Assembly (NCBI RefSeq): GCF_024171815.1
Contig: NZ_JAMTCJ010000001.1
Span: forward strand, 1,116,001-1,180,000
Direction: 5' to 3'
From: Williamsia maris
Lineage (GTDB): Bacteria > Actinomycetota > Actinomycetes > Mycobacteriales > Mycobacteriaceae
Length of the DNA: 64,000 bases
A model generated the notes under the pieces. That model was not told the DNA's origin, made no database searches, and worked only from the letters and a program-made list of their open reading frames with translations. The translations under genes and the position numbers were made by a program. Shown in pieces: positions 17,056 to 27,374 of this stretch; positions within the stretch are counted from its first letter, which is position 1; the number at the start of each line of letters is the position of its first letter.

Positions 17056-17226
17056 ATGCCAGCGAAGACCACGGACAAGACCGACATTCCCGACGAAGAA
17101 CTGGCGACGGTCGCAGACGAGACAGCCCGTGCCGCGCGTCGCGTGGTGGCCGCGTTCGCCACCGACGCCGACGAGTGCCGGATGCTCCTGGCCATGCTCG
17201 GGATCGCACCCACCGACGAAGCCTGA
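17056..17226 (+). CDS. Conserved 56-aa protein upstream of otsA (Rv3489-like)
   Basis: A small acidic protein, MPAKTTDKTDIPDEELATV..., with a helical middle (DETARAARRVVAAFATDA) and the C-terminal segment ECRMLLAMLGIAP. No domain is recognised. In M. tuberculosis a protein of about this size, Rv3489, also sits directly before otsA, so the link to trehalose synthesis looks conserved. The gap to otsA is three bases. TAAAGT seven bases before the ATG could give a leaderless start; AGAGG in the same place could instead be a ribosome-binding site for read-through from thrE. Confidence 0.75.
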   Translation: MPAKTTDKTDIPDEELATVADETARAARRVVAAFATDADECRMLLAMLGIAPTDEA

Positions 17227-17229
17227 GCG

Positions 17230-18729
<1,500 letters not shown>

Positions 18730-18791
18730 CTCCGTCACGATCGATCGCTGATCCGTTGCGCTCGATTGGACGGGTACATGGCTTCGCGCTC

Positions 18792-18797
18792 TAGACT
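18792..18797 (+). promoter_or_regulatory. -10 element for the OtsB-GH15 gene
   Basis: TAGACT ends six bases before the GTG start, the geometry seen at many starts in this window, so the gene is likely transcribed on its own and leaderless rather than only with otsA. Confidence 0.5.
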
Positions 18798-18803
18798 CAC
18801 CGG

Positions 18804-21362
18804 GTGAGTGCCCAAGATCTAGCACCGGAACTTCGGCGCGCGCTGAAGGACATCGCGCGCACCCCTCGGCTCCTCGTCGCCTCTGATTACGACGGCTGTA
18901 TGGCCCCGATCGTGTCGCGACCCGAGGACGCCCGCCCCAACCCCGATTCGGTCCGGGCGATGCGCGCGATCGCCGACCTCGACTCCACCACCGCCGCGGT
19001 CATCTCCGGTCGTGCGCTGCGTGACCTGGCCACCCTCTCGCGCCTTCCCGCCGAGGTCCACCTCGTCGGCAGCCACGGCAGCGAGTTCGACATCGGTTTC
19101 GTCCACGAGATCAGCCCCGAGGCCAACGAACTGCTCGACACCGTGATCACCGAACTGCGGGCCATCGCCGTCGACTACTCCGGCGTCACCGTCGAGACCA
19201 AGCCGGCGAGCACCGCACTGCACGTCCGCAACGCGTCGACCACCGACGCCGACGCCGCGGTCCACCGGGTGCGCACCGGACCCGCGTCGTGGGACGGGGT
19301 GCAGGTCACCGAGGGCAAGTCGGTCATCGAGCTGGCCGTCATCCGCACCGACAAGGGACAGGCCCTCGACATCCTGCGTCATCAGGCGGGCGCGGGCGCA
19401 GCCATCTTCTTCGGCGACGACGTCACCGACGAGAAGGCGTTCCGCCGGCTCCACGGACCCGACTTCGGCGTCAAGGTCGGTGACGGCGACACCCTCGCCA
19501 CCTACCGCGTGTCCACCACCGACGACGTCGCCACGGCTCTCGCCTTCCTCTACGAGGAGCGTCGCGCCTGGCTGCGCGGGGAGAACGCCGCCCCCATCGA
19601 GCGGTTGTCGATGCTGGCGTCGCCACGCACCGTCGCACTGATGACGCCGGACGCCAAGATCTGTTGGATGTGTCATCCCGAGCCCGACTCGGCCGCGGTG
19701 TTCGCCAGCCTGCTGGGCACCGTCGACGCCGGCGAGTTCGGTGTCCGTCCGTGGGTCGACGGCGATCGACGTCCGCCGCTGCCGCAGAGCCAGCGCTACG
19801 TCGACGGCACCATGACGATCGAGACCCGGTGGGCCGGGCTCGAGGTCATCGACTACCTGCCGCACGATGTCGCACCGGGCCGTACCGATCTGATGCGCGT
19901 GGTCACCGGGACCGTGCCGACGCTGGTGGAGTTCGCGCCGCGTCCGGAGTTCGGTCAGGCCAGCGTGCAGCTCGAGGCCGTCGACGAGGGTCTGCGGGTC
20001 CTCGGCTCGAACGAGCCGATCGTGCTGCGGTCGCCGGGGGTCACCTGGCGCATCGACACCGACCGCTTCTACCAGCGCGCAACCGCCGTCATCGATCCGT
20101 CCGACGGACCCATCATCCTCGAATTGCGGTGTGGCACCGACTACATCGGCGAGGAGGAACGCAGCGAGGAGCAGCGTCGCGCGCTCACCGAGACGTACTG
20201 GAGCGACTGGGTGTCCCGCCTGAGCCTGCCTCCCCTCAAGCCCGACCTGATGAAGCGGTCGGCGCTCACGCTCCGCGGGCTCGTGCACGCCGATTCCGGA
20301 TCGATCATGGCCGCGGCCACGACATCGCTGCCCGAGGAGATCGGTGGTGTGCGCAACTGGGACTACCGCTACTGCTGGTTGCGCGATGCCGCGATGACCG
20401 CGTCGGCGTTGGTGTCGGTGGGCTCGCACGCCGAGGCCGAGGGGTACCTGAACTGGCTCTACCGGGTGCTGGGGACGGTCAACGGTCCCGAGTGGCTGCA
20501 CCCGCTCTACACACTCGCCGGCGGTGGCCTGCCGCCCGAGGCGATCATCGACTCGCTCCCGGGATACGCGGGATCGCGGCCGGTCCGCGTCGGCAACGCC
20601 GCCAATCAGCAGGTCCAACTCGACGTGTTCGGTCCGATCGTCGAACTCATCGGCCACCTCGCCGATGCGCGTGCCGCCTCCGGGCTGGCCACCCCGCTCA
20701 CCGACGCCGACTGGGATCTCGTCGCCAACATGGTCTGGGCCGTCGAACGTCGGTGGTTCGAACCCGACCACGGCATCTGGGAGATCCGCGGCAACCCGCG
20801 TCACCACGTGTACTCGAAGGTCATGTGCTGGTTGACCGTCGACCGCGCGCTGAGCATCGGCGCCCGTTTCGGGCGCGAGGTCGAGCCGGGCTGGTCGGTC
20901 CTGCGCGACGTCATCGCGGCGCAGGTCCTCGAGCAGGGGTGGAACGCCTCGGCCAAGTCGTTCACCGCTGCCTACGACGGCGTCGACCTCGACGCGGCCA
21001 CCCTGCACATCGGGCTGTCCGGCCTGATCGATCCGACCGACGAGCGGTTCGCCCAGACTGTCAAGGCCACCGAGGCCGAACTGCGCAGTGGCGCAACCGT
21101 GTACCGGTACCACCACGACGACGGCCTGCCCGGTGGCGAGGGTGGCTTCCACCTGTGTGCCGCCTGGCTCGTCGAGGCCTACCTGCTGATCGGTCGCCGT
21201 TCGGATGCCGAGGCCCTGTTCGACCAGCTCGTGAAGGCCGCCGGCCCCACCGGCCTGCTGTCCGAGGAGTACGACCCCGTCGCCGAGCGCTCACTGGGCA
21301 ACCACCCGCAGGCCTACAGCCACATCGGGTTGCTGCGCTGCGCGGCCCTGCTCGGGGCCTGA
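18804..21362 (+). CDS. Trehalose-6-phosphate phosphatase fused to a GH15 (trehalase-type) hydrolase
   Basis: An 852-residue two-domain protein. Residues about 15-255 are a HAD-type OtsB: motif I DYDGCMAP with D28 and D30, VISGR near 66-70, SHGSEF at 90-95, ETKPAS near 131 and motif IV FFGDDVTDEKAF at 202-213. Residues about 262-852 form a GH15 module with RNWDYRYCWLRDA (517-529), HGIWEIRGNPRHHVYSK, QGWNASAKSFTAAYDG and SEEYDP with NHPQAYSHIGLL at the end. Actinobacterial GH15 members include phosphate-requiring trehalases, so one chain may both make and cleave trehalose. Motif I has Cys-Met where Thr-Leu is usual. Glucoamylase or isomaltase activity of the GH15 half is an alternative. Confidence 0.88.
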   Translation: MSAQDLAPELRRALKDIARTPRLLVASDYDGCMAPIVSRPEDARPNPDSVRAMRAIADLDSTTAAVISGRALRDLATLSRLPAEVHLVGSHGSEFDIGFVHEISPEANELLDTVITELRAIAVDYSGVTVETKPASTALHVRNASTTDADAAVHRVRTGPASWDGVQVTEGKSVIELAVIRTDKGQALDILRHQAGAGAAIFFGDDVTDEKAFRRLHGPDFGVKVGDGDTLATYRVSTTDDVATALAFLYEERRAWLRGENAAPIERLSMLASPRTVALMTPDAKICWMCHPEPDSAAVFASLLGTVDAGEFGVRPWVDGDRRPPLPQSQRYVDGTMTIETRWAGLEVIDYLPHDVAPGRTDLMRVVTGTVPTLVEFAPRPEFGQASVQLEAVDEGLRVLGSNEPIVLRSPGVTWRIDTDRFYQRATAVIDPSDGPIILELRCGTDYIGEEERSEEQRRALTETYWSDWVSRLSLPPLKPDLMKRSALTLRGLVHADSGSIMAAATTSLPEEIGGVRNWDYRYCWLRDAAMTASALVSVGSHAEAEGYLNWLYRVLGTVNGPEWLHPLYTLAGGGLPPEAIIDSLPGYAGSRPVRVGNAANQQVQLDVFGPIVELIGHLADARAASGLATPLTDADWDLVANMVWAVERRWFEPDHGIWEIRGNPRHHVYSKVMCWLTVDRALSIGARFGREVEPGWSVLRDVIAAQVLEQGWNASAKSFTAAYDGVDLDAATLHIGLSGLIDPTDERFAQTVKATEAELRSGATVYRYHHDDGLPGGEGGFHLCAAWLVEAYLLIGRRSDAEALFDQLVKAAGPTGLLSEEYDPVAERSLGNHPQAYSHIGLLRCAALLGA

Positions 21363-21374
21363 CCGCCGACTGAG

Positions 21375-21435
21375 ATCGTCTGACATACGGGCCATCGAGG
21401 GCATATTGCCCTCGGAGACACCCATATCGGACGAT
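21375..21435 (+). terminator. Structured terminator-like region after OtsB-GH15
   Basis: An inner perfect hairpin (21397-21413, seven-base arms GAGGGCA and TGCCCTC with a three-base loop) sits inside an imperfect outer pairing (ATCGTC at 21375-21380 with GACGAT at 21430-21435). It follows the stop by 13 bases. Confidence 0.5.
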
Positions 21436-21473
21436 TTCAGCAACTCGCCCAGTCCAACCGGTACGTTCGGCTG

Positions 21474-22088
21474 ATGACGCTCTCCGAGTCGTGGGCGAGC
21501 TACGTGTCGCTGCTGACCGACCGCGCCCCGCGTACCGCCGCGGCTATCCGCGCTCCGCGGAGCGCAGAGGCCCGGCAGAAGGCGGACTTCTCGAAAGTGC
21601 CCTGGAACGGCGACCTTCGGGAGTTCTTTTCCCTGCACGACGGGCAACCTCAGCGGACGACTGCAGAAGCAGACGCCGGCACGGTGCTGCCGCAGCTGTG
21701 GCTGCTCGGCATCGACGAGGTGGTCGAAGCCCATTCCCGCTGTCGCCAAACGCATTTCTACACCGACCACCTCGGTACCGACTGGCCACAGGTCGCCGGC
21801 GCCGAGCCCGCGAGTGTCGTCGTCTCGATGTTCCGGGACGCCTACGTCCCCTTCGCATCAACTGGCGACGGCAACTACCTCTGCGTCGACACCGGCCCTG
21901 GCGAACACCACGGATGCGTTCGCGAATTCGGTCTGGAGTTCGCCGTCTGGAGGGATCTCCCCGTCATGCAGGCGGCGTTCGCACTCATGGAGGCCCTGAC
22001 CGGCGTCCGGGTGACCCTGGACCTTCTGCGCGAATCGACGTATCTGAGCCTCGACATACCGCTCCCCACTGAACCCGCCGTGAACTGA
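21474..22088 (+). CDS. SMI1/KNR4 (SUKH)-like protein
   Basis: A 204-residue soluble protein. The pattern W...LREFFSLHDGQ (about 44-59), a middle segment PQLWLLGIDEVVEAH, and FASTGDGNYLCVDTGPGEHHGCVREF (about 127-152) is that of SMI1/KNR4 proteins. In bacteria many SUKH proteins are immunity partners of polymorphic or contact-dependent toxins, while others are stand-alone. No toxin-like gene is adjacent. The ATG has TACGTT six bases upstream. The stop is within the arm of the terminator at 22088. Confidence 0.75.
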   Translation: MTLSESWASYVSLLTDRAPRTAAAIRAPRSAEARQKADFSKVPWNGDLREFFSLHDGQPQRTTAEADAGTVLPQLWLLGIDEVVEAHSRCRQTHFYTDHLGTDWPQVAGAEPASVVVSMFRDAYVPFASTGDGNYLCVDTGPGEHHGCVREFGLEFAVWRDLPVMQAAFALMEALTGVRVTLDLLRESTYLSLDIPLPTEPAVN

Positions 22089-22119
22089 CGAACCCGCGTC
22101 CTGCAGGACGCGGGTTCGT
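22088..22119. terminator. Strong bidirectional terminator
   Basis: Perfect 14-base arms (22088-22101 and 22106-22119) around the tetraloop TGCA. It lies between the convergent SMI1-like and transglutaminase genes. Confidence 0.75.
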
Positions 22120-22145
22120 GAGTTGAGAGCGGGTTTGCTCGGCGG

Positions 22146-22958
22146 TCAGCCGATGCTGACGTGGTCGGCGCCGTTGTCGATGGGCAGATCCCCGTCGACG
22201 GTCGCGATGACCTCGTAGTTGTTCAGGGTGATGTTGCCCGAGTGGTTGTCGAGGAACGCCGTGTCGGCGGCGTCGCGACCGGTTGCGATGCGGACCAGGG
22301 CCTGACGAGGCGCCAGTCCGGTCGCGTCCACGACCAGCCACTTGTCGTCGATCAGCGCCTCGGCGACGGCATGGAAATCCATCGGGACACATCCCGGCGC
22401 GTAGACGGCGACGAGACGGGCCGGGATGTTCAGCGCCCGCAGCAACGCGACGACGAGGTGCGCGAAGTCGCGGCACACGCCGGCGTTGGCCAGCAGCGTG
22501 TCCTCGGCGCCGTCGATCGGGTCGCTGGCGCCGGGGATGTAGTTGAGGCGGGCCGCCACGAATCGCGACACCTCGTAGAGCAGCTCGATCGGGGGCTTGC
22601 TCAGGTCGAATTCCGCTGAGACGTAACCGAAGAACTTGTCGGCCTCGGCGTACCGACTGGGACGCAGATACAGCGACCGCTCGCCGACCTGGACCGCGAC
22701 GGGATCGGCCGGGGTGTTGATCGCGGCCGAGTACTGCACGAGCACGTTGCCGCGCTCGACGTTCAGCCGGTGGATCCGGGTCCCGGCCTCCCCCATGATC
22801 TCCTCAGGGGTCACGGCATTACCGTTCACCGACACCGACAGGGTCTCGACGAGGTCCATCCCCGGGAGACGCGCCACGGTGACCTGCAGCTCGAGTTCGG
22901 TGGCCGAATCCACCCAGATGTCCATCATCGATGAAACGTCACGCTTGATTGTGCCCAT
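22146..22958 (-). CDS. Transglutaminase-like cysteine protease-fold protein
   Basis: A 270-residue cytoplasmic protein with an N-terminal beta-rich domain and a C-terminal transglutaminase core. The triad is visible: C162 in NAGVCRDFAHL, H196 in PMDFHAVAEAL and D211 in LVVDATG. Bacterial members hydrolyse or ligate amide bonds; some cluster with circularly permuted ATP-grasp and alpha-E genes, which are absent here. No signal peptide is seen. The start is the ATG that opens the beta domain; the frame is open further upstream without support. Confidence 0.82.
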   Translation of the reverse strand: MGTIKRDVSSMMDIWVDSATELELQVTVARLPGMDLVETLSVSVNGNAVTPEEIMGEAGTRIHRLNVERGNVLVQYSAAINTPADPVAVQVGERSLYLRPSRYAEADKFFGYVSAEFDLSKPPIELLYEVSRFVAARLNYIPGASDPIDGAEDTLLANAGVCRDFAHLVVALLRALNIPARLVAVYAPGCVPMDFHAVAEALIDDKWLVVDATGLAPRQALVRIATGRDAADTAFLDNHSGNITLNNYEVIATVDGDLPIDNGADHVSIG

Positions 22959-23076
22959 GTGCGGTCGGCGCCCTAACCGTCGGTGATTCTCTGCGTCGCG
23001 GCGGTCCCCGACCTTCTTCAAGGCGCCTGTGGGTCCAAGCCTAAGGTGCGCACGCCGCAACCGTAAACTCGACGAC

Positions 23077-23835
23077 ATGAGCGACACATCGAAATCGTCT
23101 GACCCCCGTCCCGTCGCGGTTGTCACCGGCGCCAGTTCCGGCATCGGCGAGGCGACGGCGAGAACGCTTGCCGCACAGGGTTATGAGGTCGTCATCGGCG
23201 CCCGTCGACTCGACCGACTCAGCGAGGTGGCGGCATCGATCAACGGTCGCGCCATCGAACTCGACGTCACCGACGACGACTCCGTCGCCCGGTTCTGCGA
23301 GCAGCTCGACTCGGTCGACATCCTCGTCAACAACGCGGGCGGCGCACGCGGACTGTCGACGGTGGCCGACGCCGACCTCGACGAGTGGCGGTGGATGTGG
23401 GAGACGAACGTCCTCGGCACACTGCGGATGACCAAGGCGCTGTTGCCCGCGCTGATCGCGTCCGGCGACGGACTCGTCGTGACCATCACGTCGATCGCGG
23501 CCGTCGAGGCCTACGACAACGGCGCCGGCTACACCTCGGCCAAGCACGCGCAGGCGGTCCTGCACCGCACGCTGCGCCTGGAGTTGATCGGTCAGCCCGT
23601 CCGGTTCACCGAGATCCTGCCCGGGATGGTGGAGACCGAGTTCTCGCTGGTGCGGTTCGACGGCGACTCCGATCGCGCCGACGCCGTGTACGACGGACTG
23701 ACGCCGCTCAGCGCGTCCGACGTCGCCGAGGTCATCGGCTTCGTCGCCTCACGCCCGCCGCACGTCAACCTCGACCAGATCGTGCTCAAGCCCCGCGATC
23801 AGGCAAGCGCCCGCCGCAACGTCAAGACCGGATAG
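23077..23835 (+). CDS. Short-chain dehydrogenase/reductase (Rv0484c-like)
   Basis: A 252-residue Rossmann-fold oxidoreductase. It has the nucleotide motif TGASSGIG (about 17-24), NNAGG, and the catalytic tyrosine/lysine pair in YTSAKHA, with ITSIAAVEAY supplying the serine. Arginines after the second strand (GARRLDR) favour NADP(H). The substrate is unknown. From memory, Rv0484c occupies the same position next to the L,D-transpeptidase in M. tuberculosis. TAAACT lies seven bases before the ATG. The gene converges on the transpeptidase, with six bases between the stops. Confidence 0.85.
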   Translation: MSDTSKSSDPRPVAVVTGASSGIGEATARTLAAQGYEVVIGARRLDRLSEVAASINGRAIELDVTDDDSVARFCEQLDSVDILVNNAGGARGLSTVADADLDEWRWMWETNVLGTLRMTKALLPALIASGDGLVVTITSIAAVEAYDNGAGYTSAKHAQAVLHRTLRLELIGQPVRFTEILPGMVETEFSLVRFDGDSDRADAVYDGLTPLSASDVAEVIGFVASRPPHVNLDQIVLKPRDQASARRNVKTG

Positions 23836-23841
23836 GTCCGA

Positions 23842-25158
23842 TCAGCCCGTCGGGCCCTGGCGGGCCGGGGCCGGCGGGGTGGTCGAGATGCCGGACAGCT
23901 GAGGGGCGTTCGACGGGGTGGCCGGTGCGGTCGAGCTGGTGACCTCACCCTCCAGCGCCGACATCGCCTTCCAGTCGTCCCAGGAGAACGTCCAGTCGTA
24001 GATGTCGCCGTCGGCCTCCGACAGTGGGATCCGGGTGTTGGTGACCTCGACCGGATCGCCGTAGATGGCGACGTTGAAGTACTGCTGGGCGTTGTCCAGC
24101 GACAGGTTGATGCAACCGTTGGTGACGTTCGACGAGCCCTGCACGCCGGTGGTCTCGGGGTTGGCGTGGATGAACTCGCCGTTGTTGGAGATACGCACCG
24201 CGAACCGCTCGCGGATGTTGAAGTATCCGGCCGCGGGGTTGGACATGTAGAAGTCCTCGTGCTTCTCGCTCACCACGTGGATGCCCGAGCGCGTCACGTT
24301 GCGGTCGAGGTCGCCGCTGCCGTAGCTGCACGGCAGGGTCATCAGGACGTTGCTGCCCTGCATGACGTCGATCTTGAACGACGTCGCGTCCGCCTTGACG
24401 ATCTGCGAGCGGCCGATGACGAAGTCGCTGGTGACGTCGGCGGCACCGTAGGCGCCGTCGCCGTGGTTCAGGCCGTAGAGCTTCGCCCGCATCGACACCT
24501 TCGTGCCCGGCGCGAAGTACTCCTTCGAACGCCAGTGGGCGCGGGAACCGTTGTCCTCGGGCAACCAGGCCCAGCTGCCCTCGGTGGGCGGGGTGGTGGT
24601 CACGGTCAGCGCACGCTCGACGGCCTTCTTGTCCGACACGGTCGAGTCGAACTTCAGGATCAGGGGTACGGCGATGCCGACCTCCTGGCCGTCGGCGATG
24701 TTCACGACGACGTTGACCTGCTCCTGCGGGGTCAGCGTGGTGACGGTGCCCTCGATCGGCACGACCTTGCGGTCCTCGCCGATCGCCGACCCGGACCAGG
24801 TGTACGTGCCGCCGTAGCCGAGCGGCTCGGTGACGGTGTAGGTCGAGCGGTCCTCCGACAACGCGCCGGTCACGACGGTGCCGCGGGCGTTGGTGAGCTT
24901 GACGTCCGGGTTGAGCTGGCCCTTCGACACCTTGACGGCGAACTCGGCCGTCGGGCTCGGGTTCGCGTCGGAGTCCGACTTGGGCAGGTAGCTGATCTCT
25001 GCGGTCGGCTCGGCGCTCTCGGACGCGGCGGCTCCGGTGGACGAACCACCGTTGTCGCTCTTGCTGCAGGCTGCGGCGGTCACGCCGACAGCGCCCACGG
25101 CCAAAGCCGCGAGAGCTCCTCGCCTGGTCAACCGCACTGGGTCACGACTGTCGATCAT
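23842..25158 (-). CDS. L,D-transpeptidase, LdtMt5 (LprQ)-type lipoprotein
   Basis: A 438-residue cell-wall crosslinking enzyme that makes 3-3 (mDap-mDap) peptide bridges. A signal segment with RR near residue 12 ends in a lipobox-like TAAAC with C31 as the lipid site. Two Ig-like domains (about 65-270) precede the YkuD catalytic domain. The active site reads [11 protein letters not shown] followed by VTNGCINLS, with TNGC in place of the usual SHGC; I recall the same Asn-Gly-Cys feature in LdtMt5. The tail is Pro/Ser-rich. It is next to murB, as Rv0483c is to Rv0482. TATCGT seven bases before the ATG suggests a leaderless start. Confidence 0.9.
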   Translation of the reverse strand: MIDSRDPVRLTRRGALAALAVGAVGVTAAACSKSDNGGSSTGAAASESAEPTAEISYLPKSDSDANPSPTAEFAVKVSKGQLNPDVKLTNARGTVVTGALSEDRSTYTVTEPLGYGGTYTWSGSAIGEDRKVVPIEGTVTTLTPQEQVNVVVNIADGQEVGIAVPLILKFDSTVSDKKAVERALTVTTTPPTEGSWAWLPEDNGSRAHWRSKEYFAPGTKVSMRAKLYGLNHGDGAYGAADVTSDFVIGRSQIVKADATSFKIDVMQGSNVLMTLPCSYGSGDLDRNVTRSGIHVVSEKHEDFYMSNPAAGYFNIRERFAVRISNNGEFIHANPETTGVQGSSNVTNGCINLSLDNAQQYFNVAIYGDPVEVTNTRIPLSEADGDIYDWTFSWDDWKAMSALEGEVTSSTAPATPSNAPQLSGISTTPPAPARQGPTG

Positions 25159-25207
25159 TTCTTCGACGATACCTGGTGATCTGCGGTGCCCGTCTCCCCC
25201 GAAGGAC

Positions 25208-26296
25208 CTACAGGCGGCAGCCGACCAGCACCGGCTCCGGTTCCAGACGGACCCCGAACGCCGCCTCGACGCCGTCGCGCACCTGGCGGGCGAGGGTGAG
25301 CAGTTCCTCGGTCGTGGCGCCGCCACGATTGGTCAGGGCCAGGGTGTGCTTGGTGGACAGACGTACGGACACGGTGTCGTCGGGGTAGCCGCGGGAGAAA
25401 CCGGCGCGCTCGATGAGCCATCCGGCGGACAGTTTGACGCCACCCTCGGCGGCGAATCGGGGCACCGGGACGTCGCCCACCCGCGCCGAGATGGCGTCCA
25501 GGATGTGAGGGAGATCATCGTCGGAGACGATCGGATTGGTGAAGAACGACCCTGCACTCCACGTGTCGTGGTCCCCGGCGTCGAGAACCATCCCCTTCCC
25601 CGACCGCAGCGCGAGGACCTGCTCGCGGACGACAGCGACCGGGACGCGCTCGCCCTGCTCGACCCCGAGCGTGTGCGCGAGCTCGCGATATCGGATGGGC
25701 GCACTGAGGCCGTCGTCGGTCAGCCGCATGGCGACACGGACCACGACGCGGTCGTCGTGATGCTTCAGCGCGCTGGTCCGGTAGGCCAGGGCGAGTTCGG
25801 ACGGGGTGATCCACCGCAGCGCACCGTCGGTTCGATCGAGCACCTCGACGCCGTCGAGCACGTCGGCGATCTCCACGCCGTACGCGCCGACGTTCTGCAC
25901 CGGCGTCGACCCGACCGCCCCGGGGATCCCGGAGAGGCACTCGAGGCCGCCCAGGTTGCGCTCGACGGTGTCGGCGACCACGGCGTCCCAGCCGGCGCCC
26001 GCGTCGGCGACCACCCGCGGACAGTCGTCCGGACCGACGTCGTAACGGACCTCGTCGTTGGCGATCTGCACGACGGTCCCGGCGAAACCGGCGTCGGAGA
26101 CAACGAGATTGGACCCCCCACCGACCAGCAGGACCGGTTCTCCGGCGCGATCGAGGCGCCCGAGGGTCTCGACGAGCTCATCGGCGGTGGTCACGCGCAC
26201 GAACGCGCGGGCCGGACCGCCCAGACGCAGGGTGGTGAGCTGCGACAGCGACACCGGCTGACCGGGGTAATCCGCGTAGTCGCGTTCGGGGCTCAC
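25208..26296 (-). CDS. murB: UDP-N-acetylenolpyruvoylglucosamine reductase MurB
   Basis: A 362-residue FAD enzyme for the second step of UDP-MurNAc synthesis. FAD-binding motifs are [10 protein letters not shown] (about 59-68) and [20 protein letters not shown] (about 124-143). The type I active-site serine is in SAGSFFTNP, and a late glutamate lies in the LEPEP tail. The GTG start gives the canonical short N-terminus. It is separated by 49 bases from the downstream L,D-transpeptidase, so precursor supply and crosslinking sit together. Confidence 0.95.
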   Translation of the reverse strand: MSPERDYADYPGQPVSLSQLTTLRLGGPARAFVRVTTADELVETLGRLDRAGEPVLLVGGGSNLVVSDAGFAGTVVQIANDEVRYDVGPDDCPRVVADAGAGWDAVVADTVERNLGGLECLSGIPGAVGSTPVQNVGAYGVEIADVLDGVEVLDRTDGALRWITPSELALAYRTSALKHHDDRVVVRVAMRLTDDGLSAPIRYRELAHTLGVEQGERVPVAVVREQVLALRSGKGMVLDAGDHDTWSAGSFFTNPIVSDDDLPHILDAISARVGDVPVPRFAAEGGVKLSAGWLIERAGFSRGYPDDTVSVRLSTKHTLALTNRGGATTEELLTLARQVRDGVEAAFGVRLEPEPVLVGCRL

Positions 26297-26322
26297 GGCC
26301 CCAACGGTAACGTCTGCAGACC

Positions 26323-26823
26323 ATGGCGACGAAGCTGCGGCACACGATCACCTTCCCGTTCGGAATGGCGGCCTACGTCGCCGCGGTCTCCGACACCGAG
26401 TACTGGAAGGCCCTGTCCGTCGGGTCCCCGGAGGCACCCGGTGAGCTGGAGTCGACCGACATCACCGACACGGGGGCCGAGGTACACCTCATCCAACGCA
26501 TCCCCGGCGACAAGCTGCCCCCGGCGGTCACCGCACTCGTCTCCGGCGATCTGGCCGTCAAACGGTCGGTGATCATGGCGTTCCTGGCCGACGACCACAC
26601 CACCGGATCCTTCGACGCCGACGTGACGGGTACCCCGGCGACGACCAAGGGGACGATCGACGCGACCGGCGCCGATGAGTGCACCGTCGTCTTCACCGGC
26701 TCGGTCAATGTCCGAATCCCATTGGTCGGCGGCAAGATCGAGAAGATGATCGCCGAGAATCTCGTGGGCCTGTTCGACGCGGAGCGCGATTTCACCATTG
26801 CCTGGCACGACGAGCACAGCTGA
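26323..26823 (+). CDS. DUF2505 protein, first of tandem pair
   Basis: A 166-residue protein of the DUF2505 family (SRPBCC-like helix-grip fold by appearance), from RHTITFPFGMAAYVAAVSD to RIPLVGGKIEKMIAENLVGLFDAERDF. The second copy starts 27 bases after it. The family is conserved in Mycobacteriales (Rv0481c lies at the matching place beside murB) with unknown ligand. The start is divergent from murB with only 26 bases between, so the two promoters must overlap; TAACGT sits nine bases before the ATG. Confidence 0.8.
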   Translation: MATKLRHTITFPFGMAAYVAAVSDTEYWKALSVGSPEAPGELESTDITDTGAEVHLIQRIPGDKLPPAVTALVSGDLAVKRSVIMAFLADDHTTGSFDADVTGTPATTKGTIDATGADECTVVFTGSVNVRIPLVGGKIEKMIAENLVGLFDAERDFTIAWHDEHS

Positions 26824-26849
26824 CCTGACCGGCAGGTAAGGTACCGATC

Positions 26850-27359
26850 ATGGCGCGCCGTCTCAGTTATTCAGCCCGATATGAGCATCCAACCGAGAAG
26901 GTCTACTCGGCACTGTCCAGCCGTGAGTTCTGGGACGACCAGATGGTCGAGTTCCGCAAACTGACCCCGCAGTCCGACGTCGACAAGTTCGTCGTCGACG
27001 AGAACGGTGTCGACATCGTCCTCGTGCAGACCCTCCCGAAGTCCGATCTGCCCGCCATCGCCAGCGCGGTGATCAAGAAGGACATGATCATCACCCGCAA
27101 GGAGTTCCTCGGGCCGTACAACCCGGAGAAGACCGAGGGCACCTACAGCGCGGGCATCCCCGCCGGCCCGGGCAACGTCTCCGGCGTGCAGGAGCTGTTC
27201 CCCACCGAGACCGGGTGCACCCTGCGACGCACCACCGAGGTCAAGGTCTACGTCCCGTTCGTCAACGGCAAACTCGAGCAGCTCATCCTGGTGAACCTCG
27301 TCGACCTGTTCCGCGGCGAGGCGGAGTTCACGGCCGACTGGATCGCCAAGAACAGCTGA
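26850..27359 (+). CDS. DUF2505 protein, second of tandem pair
   Basis: A 169-residue paralogue of the preceding gene. Both share the layout of an N-terminal strand with SARYEHPTEKVYSALS, a central variable part, and YVPFVNGKLEQLILVNLVDLF near the end. Divergence is large enough that the duplication is old. TAAGGT seven bases upstream of the ATG suggests its own leaderless transcript despite the short intergenic gap. A lipid or small-ligand binding role is plausible for the fold but not shown. Confidence 0.82.
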   Translation: MARRLSYSARYEHPTEKVYSALSSREFWDDQMVEFRKLTPQSDVDKFVVDENGVDIVLVQTLPKSDLPAIASAVIKKDMIITRKEFLGPYNPEKTEGTYSAGIPAGPGNVSGVQELFPTETGCTLRRTTEVKVYVPFVNGKLEQLILVNLVDLFRGEAEFTADWIAKNS

Positions 27360-27374
27360 CCCCCGGCCCGGTCG

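Noticed and set aside
21363-21473. Riboswitch or small RNA in the structured gap after OtsB-GH15
   Set aside because: The pairing is compact and right after a stop codon, so a terminator is the simpler reading; no known riboswitch core was seen.
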